Positions 1 through 6,671 are shown, numbered from the stretch's first letter. The stretch is 8,729 nucleotides of DNA from an uncultured Flavobacteriales bacterium (GCA_913059105.1 CAJXRL010000101.1:1-8729); one strand, 5' to 3'. Program-made: numbers and translations. Notes: a model not told the origin generated them from the letters alone.

Positions 1-1262
1 TTTCTAAAACGTTCTATGGCTTTATCGGCCTCATCGTATTTCTTCAACTCCATCCAACACAAAATCTTCATGTATCGAATCCAACTATTCCAACCTTCTT
101 TGTCCTTGGTTAAGGTTTTAATGGAAGTTAATTGCTCTCTACAGGTTGCGTAATCTTGTTTTAATAAACTTATTACACTAAAGTAATAGGATGTCGTGTT
201 TGAAATCAAGTCGATTTCAGAATCTCCGTAATTTAAGGCTAACCACGTTGCATGTTCAGCAGCAGCATCAAGTCGATTCAATAATATCAATACTTTCACC
301 TTTTCCAATTGAGTGTGAGCCACTTGCGGAACTCCTTTCAAATAAGCCAATCCTTTTTCAATTTCATTTAAAGCTGCATTAAAATCCACTACAATTAATT
401 TTATATATGCTAACCTCACATGGAGGACGCACATTCGATTACTGTTTGTAAGAAACTGATATTTAGCTAATAACTCAATTAATTGTTCTAGGGTATTTTG
501 CTGCTCCCAATAATTATTTCTCAGATAATAATACTCCACTAAAGTTAATAAGTAAAGCGATTTAACATAACTTGATTTGGATTTCTGATAGTTTGCATCC
601 AATAGAATCAATTCCTTCTTCCAATTTTCAAAGTCAGAAGTGCTTGCAAATTCAGATTGTTGAGACCTCGCACGAAATATTGTTTTCGACTTGATCAACA
701 ACTGATTCATTCGCTGAAGCTCATTTATATCTTCAGTAATCTCCTTTGTTTTCTCTTTTGATGTAAGTCTTTCGGAAATTAAAAGCTCGCCTAGTTTAGC
801 TTCTATTTGGATATCATACAACTCATTCCTCTTTGCCTCCTCAAATATTAGGGATAAGATATCACCACTTATCTTTATTAACCCTCTACCAATAAATCTT
901 TCCGCTACAAAGATTAACCTTCGCAGATGCAATTTTGCTCTTGTACTCTTTCCAGTGCCTATTTCAAATTCCGACTGTGGTACAAGGCACTCACAAACTT
1001 CATATGCCCCGGGTATCTCCTTAACAGGAAGAATCATATTTATGACAAGCACATTTGAATCTTCATCTGCAGAGTCCCTTAAAGCGTGGAACAACTCCAA
1101 CGTTCTTTCAAGTTCGCTCTTTCGTTCATAACTCTTCCGATAGTTTTGAATTAAACTTCCCCATTCCTTAGCAGTAAGTACTCTAAAAATTGATTGTAGT
1201 TGTTTTAGCTGTTCCGCTTTTTTCTTTTCCAAACTAACCTCCCTCTTCTTTATAGGTTTCAT
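1..1262 (-). CDS. TPR-like helical paralog 1, C-terminus off the window edge
   Basis: An open frame runs from position 1262 to the left edge without a stop, giving about 420 residues; by comparison with the neighbouring paralog, roughly 85-90 C-terminal residues are missing. The protein is helix-rich, with no signal peptide or membrane segment, so it is probably cytoplasmic. Near residue 385 it carries the block KDKEGWNSWIRYMKILC, shared with the 1234-2721 and 3460-5010 genes, followed by MELKKYDEADKAIERFR. A middle section around GRGLIKISGDILSLIFEEAK also aligns with GRGLRGRALDLFESIIRNAK of the 3460-5010 protein. Start choice: ATG at 1262 (MKPIKKREVS...) overlaps the upstream gene by 29 bases. 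An alternative is TTG at 1232, five bases after GGGAGG, but that purine run also encodes the upstream protein's last residues and Bacteroidota rarely rely on such sites. Overlap with the upstream gene implies co-transcription. Function is unknown; TPR-like architecture is inferred from helical pattern only. Confidence 0.85.
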   Translation of the reverse strand, partial: MKPIKKREVSLEKKKAEQLKQLQSIFRVLTAKEWGSLIQNYRKSYERKSELERTLELFHALRDSADEDSNVLVINMILPVKEIPGAYEVCECLVPQSEFEIGTGKSTRAKLHLRRLIFVAERFIGRGLIKISGDILSLIFEEAKRNELYDIQIEAKLGELLISERLTSKEKTKEITEDINELQRMNQLLIKSKTIFRARSQQSEFASTSDFENWKKELILLDANYQKSKSSYVKSLYLLTLVEYYYLRNNYWEQQNTLEQLIELLAKYQFLTNSNRMCVLHVRLAYIKLIVVDFNAALNEIEKGLAYLKGVPQVAHTQLEKVKVLILLNRLDAAAEHATWLALNYGDSEIDLISNTTSYYFSVISLLKQDYATCREQLTSIKTLTKDKEGWNSWIRYMKILCWMELKKYDEADKAIERFR

Positions 1263-2721
1263 AATTCGGCACATAATCCCTATTCAAAAGCTTGGCCTCA
1301 AACCAATCGTGGAAAAGAATTAGTTCAGGTGAACTAGGTAACCATCGAACATCTTCTTGTACACTTTTAAGAAGTTGAATTTCTTTTGCTTTACGAGTAG
1401 CTGTAACGTTAAAATCAAATCCTTTTTGCGCTAGGTCAACGAACACTTTTACAACTAGTTTTATTCTAGGCGTAACATTTTGGTGCCTTTGAGTGTATTT
1501 TCTAAAACGTTCTATGGCTTTATCGGCCTCATCGTATTTCTTCAACTCCATCCTACACAAAATCTTCATGTAACGGATCCAAATGTTCCAGCCTTCTTTG
1601 TCTTTTTGCAAATTTGTTAAACCGCTTAACATTTCAATTGCCAATTTATGCTTGGAAAGCAAAAAATTGGCGACGCTTAAAAAGTAGAGCATCTTTGCCT
1701 CTAAAAACACTTGCAATTTTAACTTCTCAACTAGTTTGTTATTCGTAACATGTTCAATTGTTCCATAAGGTTCTCCTAACAATATACTCAATTTGAGTTT
1801 CATTAAATGAGCAATCTTTGTCATTAAGAAATTAGCTTTGAACTCAGGTAATAAGACTTCATCTATTCTATTTGCAGCAATTTTGAACTGAAATCGATCA
1901 ATATCAACATCTGCAAGCATAACCTTAAGGATAATCAATCTTGAGTTAGTTTTAAGAAATGGATTATCCTCTAGTAATTTTATTAGTAGCAAAGTAGATT
2001 TATACTTTTTATCAAACATCTTTTGCTTCTCAAAGTAATCAATGCTAATTAATAAATGATACGCCTGTATGCTCTTTGAGCCTATTGTAACACCAGCATT
2101 CTCAATGAAATCTAAATCCTTTTTTATTTTTTTATATTCTAAGCTTAAGTTAATATCATCCGTAAACAGAAAATTTATATGAATGTCTCTCGTTTTCTCT
2201 TTCAAATTTCTACTCAATGTGACTTTCTCAAAATTGGTTTTTGACTTATTAAATTTCTTTGAATCTTTCTTGACTGCTAATTGATGGCGATAAATTTGTA
2301 GCGCTTCAACATGTTCAGAATAAAACTCATTCTCTTTACATGTTTTCAATATGTTTTCTAACAAACTCTCTGCTAAAGAATGTCCACTCCTTGAAATTAA
2401 TATAGGTACAAGCAATAGCAACCTACGTGTTTTATATTGTAACATATTATATCCCTCAAATGATTTTTCAATTGCGGATATAGTGAGTAAATTTTCATAG
2501 ATTATTTGAACCGTAGGAAAGTCAATTAACGGTTTTAAATTATGCTTAAGCGAGGTATTCTTTTGATTTTTTTTGATTACAAATAAATTCAACGAATCAA
2601 TCCATTGCATTTTTTGATCCTGCTGGAGATCAGAATTACCTTTCACATTACGAATTAGTTCATCAAATTCATTTACTTTCAACACATTTAAGAGTAACAA
2701 TAATTTTTCTAAATCATTCAT
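1234..2721 (-). CDS. TPR-like helical paralog 2, uncharacterised
   Basis: Complete 495-residue protein starting at ATG 2721 (MNDLEKLLLLLN) and ending in TAG. It is Leu-, Lys- and Glu-rich, predominantly helical, with no signal peptide, membrane segment or Cys-rich motif, so it is likely a cytoplasmic repeat protein. The family blocks are KDKEGWNIWIRYMKILC near residue 372 and SPELILFHDWFEAKLL at about 464-479, ending in YVPNYETYKEEGG. A helical section near LAESLLENILKTCKENEFYSEH, about one quarter into the protein, has counterparts in both paralogs. The next gene downstream (1-1262) begins inside the last codons, so the two are probably one operon. The 5' end overlaps the remnant tail of another paralog. 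No DNA-binding or catalytic motif is visible. A peptide- or protein-binding TPR scaffold is the best guess but unproven. Stretches of DNA near-identical to the two paralogs sit inside otherwise diverged sequence, hinting at gene conversion. Confidence 0.92.
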   Translation of the reverse strand: MNDLEKLLLLLNVLKVNEFDELIRNVKGNSDLQQDQKMQWIDSLNLFVIKKNQKNTSLKHNLKPLIDFPTVQIIYENLLTISAIEKSFEGYNMLQYKTRRLLLLVPILISRSGHSLAESLLENILKTCKENEFYSEHVEALQIYRHQLAVKKDSKKFNKSKTNFEKVTLSRNLKEKTRDIHINFLFTDDINLSLEYKKIKKDLDFIENAGVTIGSKSIQAYHLLISIDYFEKQKMFDKKYKSTLLLIKLLEDNPFLKTNSRLIILKVMLADVDIDRFQFKIAANRIDEVLLPEFKANFLMTKIAHLMKLKLSILLGEPYGTIEHVTNNKLVEKLKLQVFLEAKMLYFLSVANFLLSKHKLAIEMLSGLTNLQKDKEGWNIWIRYMKILCRMELKKYDEADKAIERFRKYTQRHQNVTPRIKLVVKVFVDLAQKGFDFNVTATRKAKEIQLLKSVQEDVRWLPSSPELILFHDWFEAKLLNRDYVPNYETYKEEGG

Positions 2722-2776
2722 TTTTCATCGCCTCCTGGAACACTTCAATATTTAGTTCTCATTCCTTTTGTAAGTT
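2714..2776 (-). pseudogene. Remnant C-terminus of another paralog
   Basis: Read on the minus strand in the frame ending with TGA at 2716-2714, this scrap gives LQKE*ELNIEVFQEAMKNE. It lines up with LLKKEYEPNFEVYREAMKQ, the C-terminal tail of the 3460-5010 protein, including the EAMK block. An in-frame stop replaces the Tyr, and the sequence further upstream does not align, so only the tail survives. The remnant overlaps the ATG of the 1234-2721 gene, just as that gene's own tail overlaps the next paralog. This is consistent with an ancestral tandem array in which one copy was largely deleted. The match is short (about 19 residues), so chance similarity is possible but unlikely given position, strand and frame order. 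Confidence 0.6.
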
Positions 2777-3190
2777 CTATACTTTCTTATCGTAAGACAC
2801 TACTGACTCAATAAACTCTATAATTTTTCAATTCATAAATCTGACCCGATTCTACCGACAAAAACTACAATTACCTCAATAACATCCTCTTGAAAATTAC
2901 TATAAAAAAAATGAAAGACGCTATTGTAATTGATAACTGGTAGTCTGCTTCATTCTCTTCAATTTCTCTTTTTCATTTTTTGTCCGTCAAAAAACGAAAT
3001 CGTAGATTCACGAACACCAATCAATCTAAAGGAATTGAGCTAAACAAAAAAACTCGTCCTTCGAATTCTCTTTTCTTCTGAATTTGTAAAACTTAAGTCA
3101 GGTTAGATGATTTTCGAGCACCGCTCTAAACTTTCCAAACACTCTAAATTTTTACAGCATTCTTCACAAAACGATTTCAAGGAACCACTT
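2777..3190. other. AT-rich gene-free stretch
   Basis: About 410 bases with stops in all frames at short intervals and no convincing coding pattern, tRNA or structured RNA. A small T-rich/A-rich inverted repeat (2976-2994, seven-base arms around TCCGT) is present but looks like composition rather than a site. A promoter for the 1234-2721 gene would be expected near the low-coordinate end, but I see no clean TAnnTTTG there. The stretch is probably decayed remains of the lost paralog plus intergenic filler. Confidence 0.5.
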
Positions 3191-3214
3191 CCATAAACCC
3201 TTTGTTTTTAATTG

Positions 3215-3456
3215 ACCAGATTGCTTCTCTCCTATTGTCGATCGCAATGACAGACACAACGAGCATTACGGGTATGAAGAAATCTTGTTCATGGAACGTG
3301 ATCGCTTGTCACACTGAGAGGAAAGTTTACACTGAGCGGAGACGAAGTGAAGTGCGACTGCGGCGATCTGTTCCAACAAAACCAGATTGCCGCACTTCAT
3401 TTCATTTCGTTCGCAATGACAATGAGTAAGGTCATTACGAGGAAGAATAACGAACC
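3215..3456. repeat. Mosaic of palindromic intergenic repeats
   Basis: This GC-richer block is built from related modules in both orientations. The pair ACCAGATTGC ... TCGCAATGACA occurs directly at 3215-3252 and 3381-3421. An inverse-sense module beginning GTCATTACGAGGAAG lies at 3431-3456, and weaker inverse modules occur near 3264-3285 and 3308-3345. Such 'AGATTGC...CGCAATGAC' modules are dispersed non-coding repeats seen between genes in many bacteria, including Bacteroidota; that is from general knowledge, not from a search. The open frame across it (3202-3429) has the typical artefactual look of these repeats and is not called as a gene. The block sits between the stop of the 3460-5010 gene and the region where a paralog was lost, so it may mark a rearrangement point. 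Confidence 0.7.
3343..3409. repeat. Imperfect inverted repeat (long hairpin)
   Basis: The left arm at 3343-3370 (ending TGCGGCGATCTG) pairs imperfectly with the right arm at 3383-3409 (beginning CAGATTGCCGCA), leaving a 12-base loop. The hairpin is the central unit of the repeat mosaic. No T-run follows on either side, so it is not a typical intrinsic terminator, although it may still affect mRNA ends downstream of the 3460-5010 gene. Confidence 0.65.
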
Positions 3457-3459
3457 ATT

Positions 3460-5010
3460 CTAATCCACGGCTTCCACCTGTTTCATAGCTTCTCGATACA
3501 CTTCAAAGTTTGGTTCATATTCCTTTTTTAAAAGCTTGGCCTCAAACCAATCGTGGAAAAGGATTAGTTCGGGGGAATCTGGATTCCAAGCATATTGTTT
3601 ATCGGTTGATTTAAGCTTTTCCAATTCCTTTGCTACAACGATTGCCGTGATACTAAAATTATAATCGTTTTTGTCCAATTCCAAAAGCACTTTCAGCACT
3701 AGCTTATCTCTTTCTCGCACTTCATACTGCTTGCCCGTTCGCTCCAAATATTTCCGAAAGCTCTCCATGTCATAATCAATCATGTTCAGTTTCAACATTT
3801 CAATAGAACACAGCAAACGCATAATTCGAATCCAAACGTTCCAGCCTTCCTTGTCTTTTTCGATTTCGTTTTTAGATTGCAACAATTGAAGACTATTAGA
3901 ATAGTCTTTCTGAAGAAATTGTGAAACTGATTGATAATAGATAATTATTGACGATTGAAGTTTAAACTTGCTATAAAACCCACTTACTTCTAACCTTCTC
4001 ACAATTTTAGTAATAACAACTTCTTTTCCTAGTAGAATAATCGTTTTAAAATAAGTAATCATTCTAAGTACATCAACAAGTGTTGCATTATTATTTTGAT
4101 TATCCAATCTTTCAAAACTATCTTTTGCCTCAATAAAACGAAAACCATTTAGTAATGCAACAGCAAGTTCATTATACATAAATGCAATTCTAACTTTAGA
4201 ATATACCGCTGGAGAATTCTCCAATAATTCAATAAATCCTTTAATCAATTCATCAACTGGATTTCCTTTTATTTTCTCCAATTCAATTTTCAAAAGATAA
4301 TAATTACTTTGAATATTACTTGAATTCGTCTCTAAATAGTATGTTGATATATTCTTAATCTCTCTCTCTAACTCACTTATTTCTTGTGACCTATTAAAAC
4401 TTGCAAATCCTTTGGCATTAAAAACTTCTCGAACTTTTTTCGACCTGCGCAATAGTGATCTACAATTTTCATAAAACTCAATCTCCTTTTCAACACTATC
4501 AAAATATTTTATACCATGTGAGTTTGTATTAATTAACTGCTTAAAATACAGAGCTTCGACTAACTCATCATACAATTCAAACTTCTTCGCATTCCTAATT
4601 ATCGACTCGAATAAATCAAGAGCACGACCTCTTAAGCCTCGACCCATAATTATCTGAGCTTGCATAATTTGTTTTCTTAAAAAAAATCGCTTGCGAAAAA
4701 CATCACTATATGCACCTTTCCTACGAATATTTACATCAACAATCAAGGATTCTTGCAACCTTTCTGTTGTCCTGCGAATTAATTTATTAAAGGATTCGTC
4801 CGTCGAATCGGGAGATACACGCTTTTTCAACTTATTATAATCTCGTATCTCATTAATTTTGATATATTTGTATAAATGAAACATTTTCATACGATTTACC
4901 GTATGATTAGATTCATAAGCCTTCAAATGTTTTCTTGCTACGTCTGTTTCTGGTCCTTTGAGGACCTTTATTAAGTCTAGCAACTGATTTAAATATCTCT
5001 CTTTTTCCAT
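3460..5010 (-). CDS. TPR-like helical paralog 3, uncharacterised
   Basis: A 516-residue protein if started at ATG 5010 (MEKERYLNQLLDLIK). The frame stays open to a TTG at 5067, but the extra 19 residues (MNFNFLGRSLFSIFAW...) have no counterpart in the paralogs, so I prefer the ATG. The protein is helical, basic in its first third, and has no signal peptide or membrane segment. Family blocks are KDKEGWNVWIRIMRLLC near residue 381 and SPELILFHDWFEAKLL at about 479-494, with the tail KKEYEPNFEVYREAMKQVEAVD. It is transcribed away from the small peptide gene at 5179, leaving a divergent intergenic region that contains the TTGTCC direct repeat. It is separated from the next paralog by more than 700 bases, so it is probably its own transcript. 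Function is unknown. TPR-like peptide or protein binding is an inference from helical character and context. Confidence 0.9.
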   Translation of the reverse strand: MEKERYLNQLLDLIKVLKGPETDVARKHLKAYESNHTVNRMKMFHLYKYIKINEIRDYNKLKKRVSPDSTDESFNKLIRRTTERLQESLIVDVNIRRKGAYSDVFRKRFFLRKQIMQAQIIMGRGLRGRALDLFESIIRNAKKFELYDELVEALYFKQLINTNSHGIKYFDSVEKEIEFYENCRSLLRRSKKVREVFNAKGFASFNRSQEISELEREIKNISTYYLETNSSNIQSNYYLLKIELEKIKGNPVDELIKGFIELLENSPAVYSKVRIAFMYNELAVALLNGFRFIEAKDSFERLDNQNNNATLVDVLRMITYFKTIILLGKEVVITKIVRRLEVSGFYSKFKLQSSIIIYYQSVSQFLQKDYSNSLQLLQSKNEIEKDKEGWNVWIRIMRLLCSIEMLKLNMIDYDMESFRKYLERTGKQYEVRERDKLVLKVLLELDKNDYNFSITAIVVAKELEKLKSTDKQYAWNPDSPELILFHDWFEAKLLKKEYEPNFEVYREAMKQVEAVD

Positions 5011-5085
5011 TCCTATTGTCCAAGCGAAAATAGAGAAAAGACTCCTACCTAGAAAGTTGAAATTCAAAGTTCTTATTTAGTATCC

Positions 5086-5148
5086 ATTTAATTGTCCCAA
5101 TATCAGCCTTTTTGTCCAAAATATTAGTTATAAACATTATTATGTTTG
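5086..5148 (+). promoter_or_regulatory. Operator-promoter A: TTGTCC direct repeat plus -7 element
   Basis: TTGTCC occurs at 5092-5097 and again at 5112-5117, a 20-base period (two helical turns), preceded by ATTTAA. Starting 29 bases after the second copy begins is TATGTTTG (5141-5148), a perfect match to the Bacteroidota -7 consensus TAnnTTTG. No TTTG lies at the usual -33 distance, the second repeat sitting further out, which fits activator-dependent transcription. The expected transcript start is around 5154, leaving a leader of about 25 bases before ATG 5179. The same layout with identical spacing precedes the 5544 gene. The regulator is not in the window as far as I can tell. Binding is inferred from symmetry and duplication. 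Confidence 0.65.
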
Positions 5149-5178
5149 TGGAACCAAAATACTAAATACATACTACTT

Positions 5179-5352
5179 ATGATTACTCTAATTACTCTAT
5201 TGATCAGCTTACTAGGTTACGGTTCTCCTGCCGATTTTCAAAATTTTTCTGAAACAGAATTAAATAATCAAATTGAAATGGCACAAGGAAACCTAGATGG
5301 TGGTCATGGAAATCCTTGGGAAGATCCTGGAGTACAAGGTTCAGGAGAGTAG
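5179..5352 (+). CDS. Small exported acidic Gly-rich peptide
   Basis: A 57-residue peptide beginning MITLITLLISLLGYGSPA. Residues 1-15 form a hydrophobic export-type segment, with a plausible cleavage after Ala18 (S-P-A). The remaining ~39 residues are hydrophilic and acidic, with a Gly/Pro-rich C-terminus DGGHGNPWEDPGVQGSGE. There is no Lys, Arg or Cys anywhere, so it is neither a lipoprotein nor a disulfide peptide. A TTG at 5146 would add MWNQNTKYILL and a positive charge, a more classical signal peptide. That TTG, however, lies inside the predicted -7 element, so I choose the ATG. A matched promoter upstream and a strong terminator downstream make a dedicated transcript of about 280 bases. 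It is divergent from a TPR-like paralog and co-regulated with the 5544 gene. Possible roles are signal pro-peptide, bacteriocin-like factor or small envelope peptide; none is demonstrated. Confidence 0.6.
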   Translation: MITLITLLISLLGYGSPADFQNFSETELNNQIEMAQGNLDGGHGNPWEDPGVQGSGE

Positions 5353-5397
5353 TAGTTTCTACTATAAATATCGACAATTCTAAAGTCCAATATAATA

Positions 5398-5438
5398 CCA
5401 CCTAACTGTTTTTTAACAAAATAGTTAGGTGCATTTTT
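5398..5438 (+). terminator. Intrinsic terminator of the small peptide gene
   Basis: CACCTAACT at 5399-5407 pairs perfectly with AGTTAGGTG at 5423-5431. The stem extends inward through a G-U pair and four A-U pairs (5408-5412 with 5418-5422) to a five-base loop. TTTTT follows at 5434-5438. It lies about 45 bases after the stop of the peptide gene and before operator-promoter B, so the peptide and the 5544 gene are separate transcripts. Confidence 0.85.
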
Positions 5439-5454
5439 GCGTTAAATTTAACCG

Positions 5455-5517
5455 ATTTAATTGTCCAATATTTTGGGCATTTGTCCTATGTATAGCTAAG
5501 TAGTGTGGATACATTTA
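5455..5517 (+). promoter_or_regulatory. Operator-promoter B: TTGTCC direct repeat plus -7 element
   Basis: ATTTAATTGTCC at 5455-5466 is identical to 5086-5097. A second TTGTCC follows at 5481-5486, again with a 20-base period. Starting 29 bases after that copy begins is TACATTTA (5510-5517), one mismatch from TAnnTTTG. All three spacings equal those of operator-promoter A, while the sequence between the elements has diverged. Transcription would begin near 5523, some 20 bases before ATG 5544. The slightly weaker -7 element suggests stronger dependence on an activator. Confidence 0.65.
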
Positions 5518-5543
5518 CAGTGTAATCAGAAAAACTCACGACT

Positions 5544-6587
5544 ATGCTATCAGTATCTACCCTTCTCAATCAGCTGACAACCATGCAACAACTGGCTGTC
5601 GAAACTGACTTACAATCAAAAGTGGCGTACAATAGTTCCACTTTATCGGTGTTTAGCAGCATGCTTTTTGGAGAATCTAAAAAGGAAATTTTAGAAAGCT
5701 GCGTTTTAGATAACAACAACTACCCTAAAAAGGAAAGACCAATATTTCAAGCCATTTTAGATTTCTACGGATTAAAAGCAGAAAGCTCAAGAGATCAATT
5801 TTTAGCTGATGTATACTTTGCAATACACGAAGAGAAATACGAATCAAAGGCAAAAAAAGTAACAAGACTAGAAGGGTTGTTTCACCAAATGAAAAGATAT
5901 GAGCTAGAGCAAGAATCTGCTGAGCTATTAAACGAATTAGAAAAGAGCAGCATTGGTACTCCATTACATGCAGTTTACGATCACCTATATAATAAGTACA
6001 ACGAAATTGAAATTAACAACAACAAAGCGTACACAGCCTTTGAAAAGTTAAATTCTAAAATTTCAGACTTTTTAGGTGAAAATTTAAAAGACTACACAAT
6101 TAAAGACCTTGTTGCAGGTTACAAAGAAATTAGAAACATTCACCTTGAAAACGAAAATAGAGTTTCAGCATGTATTTTAAATACTTCGATGCTAGTATTG
6201 GCAAACCACTGTGGACAGACGCAATTGTTAAACGAAAACAAATGGACCTTAAGTGAATTGTTTGAAACCTGCAAAGCACAAATTGAAACATTACCTTTTA
6301 GCATTGAGCGCATGTTTATGAAAAACATTTTCGACAACAGTTTAAAGTATGCTGTATTAAAAGGCAGTATCGAAGTAAATACACTTGCATTCCAACGCTT
6401 ACAAGTAAGTGAATTAAATGTTGAACCTTACAACTTTGACTTACAGATTAAAGAAAGACACCAAACAAAAAGAATATCTAAGAGCGAACACTTGATTAGC
6501 AGCTTCGTAAGAAGCATAAATACTACTACTACTACCGCTATATCACTCAAGCAAAATCCCATCATTTCATATCCTCATCTGGTTTAA
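5544..6587 (+). CDS. Uncharacterised 347-residue helical protein
   Basis: Starts at ATG 5544, the first in-frame ATG after the predicted transcript start. I do not recognise the family. The protein is rich in Glu, Lys, Asn and Leu, predominantly helical, without signal peptide, membrane segment or metal-binding motif, so it is likely cytoplasmic. A section near residues 107-131, EGLFHQMKRYELEQESAELLNEL, resembles in pattern the paralog segment ESIIRNAKKFELYDELVEAL. It may therefore be a distant, shorter relative that lacks the KDKEGWN and DWFEAKLL blocks; this is weak. The C-terminus is a polar tail with five consecutive Thr at 327-331, encoded by ACTx4 plus ACC. It is a single-gene transcript bounded by operator-promoter B and a strong terminator. 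Shared control with the exported peptide suggests a joint role, for example in peptide handling, response or protection. Confidence 0.85.
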   Translation: MLSVSTLLNQLTTMQQLAVETDLQSKVAYNSSTLSVFSSMLFGESKKEILESCVLDNNNYPKKERPIFQAILDFYGLKAESSRDQFLADVYFAIHEEKYESKAKKVTRLEGLFHQMKRYELEQESAELLNELEKSSIGTPLHAVYDHLYNKYNEIEINNNKAYTAFEKLNSKISDFLGENLKDYTIKDLVAGYKEIRNIHLENENRVSACILNTSMLVLANHCGQTQLLNENKWTLSELFETCKAQIETLPFSIERMFMKNIFDNSLKYAVLKGSIEVNTLAFQRLQVSELNVEPYNFDLQIKERHQTKRISKSEHLISSFVRSINTTTTTAISLKQNPIISYPHLV

Positions 6588-6638
6588 TTGGTTAATAAAT
6601 AGTTTTGGAGAGAATCAAAACGGGAAATAAATTTTGCA

Positions 6639-6671
6639 CCCTTGAAGTTGGACAACTTCAAGGGTTTTTTT
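6639..6671 (+). terminator. Intrinsic terminator between convergent genes
   Basis: CCCTTGAAGTT pairs perfectly with AACTTCAAGGG (arms 6639-6649 and 6654-6664, loop GGAC), followed by seven T at 6665-6671. It lies about 50 bases after the 5544-6587 gene and ends that transcript. The T-run overlaps the TAA of the convergent phosphatase gene. In the opposite direction the same hairpin lacks an uninterrupted T-run, so termination of the phosphatase operon there is only possible. Confidence 0.93.

Noticed and set aside
2976..2994. TTTTTTG-TCCGT-CAAAAAA inverted repeat containing TTGTCC
   Set aside because: The arms are only A/T homopolymers plus one G-C pair, there is no second TTGTCC at 20 bases, and no gene is positioned to use it.
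3202..3429. 75-codon plus-strand open frame
   Set aside because: It lies wholly inside the palindromic repeat mosaic and its translation (Arg/Ser-rich, ending FVRNDNE) is typical of artefactual frames from such repeats.
5016..5021. Isolated TTGTCC just upstream of the third paralog's ATG
   Set aside because: It has no partner 20 bases away on either side and no -7 element at the matching distance, so it is probably chance.
5011..5067. Extension of the third paralog to a TTG at 5067
   Set aside because: The added 19 residues have no match in the paralogs, and a good ATG exists at 5010.
5146..5178. TTG start for the small peptide gene
   Set aside because: The TTG is part of the predicted -7 element TATGTTTG, so it would not be in the transcript; kept as an alternative because it would add a Lys to the signal region.
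5204..5401. Minus-strand open frame opposite the small peptide gene
   Set aside because: It would cover the terminator stem and peptide gene in reverse, with no promoter, and looks like a shadow frame.
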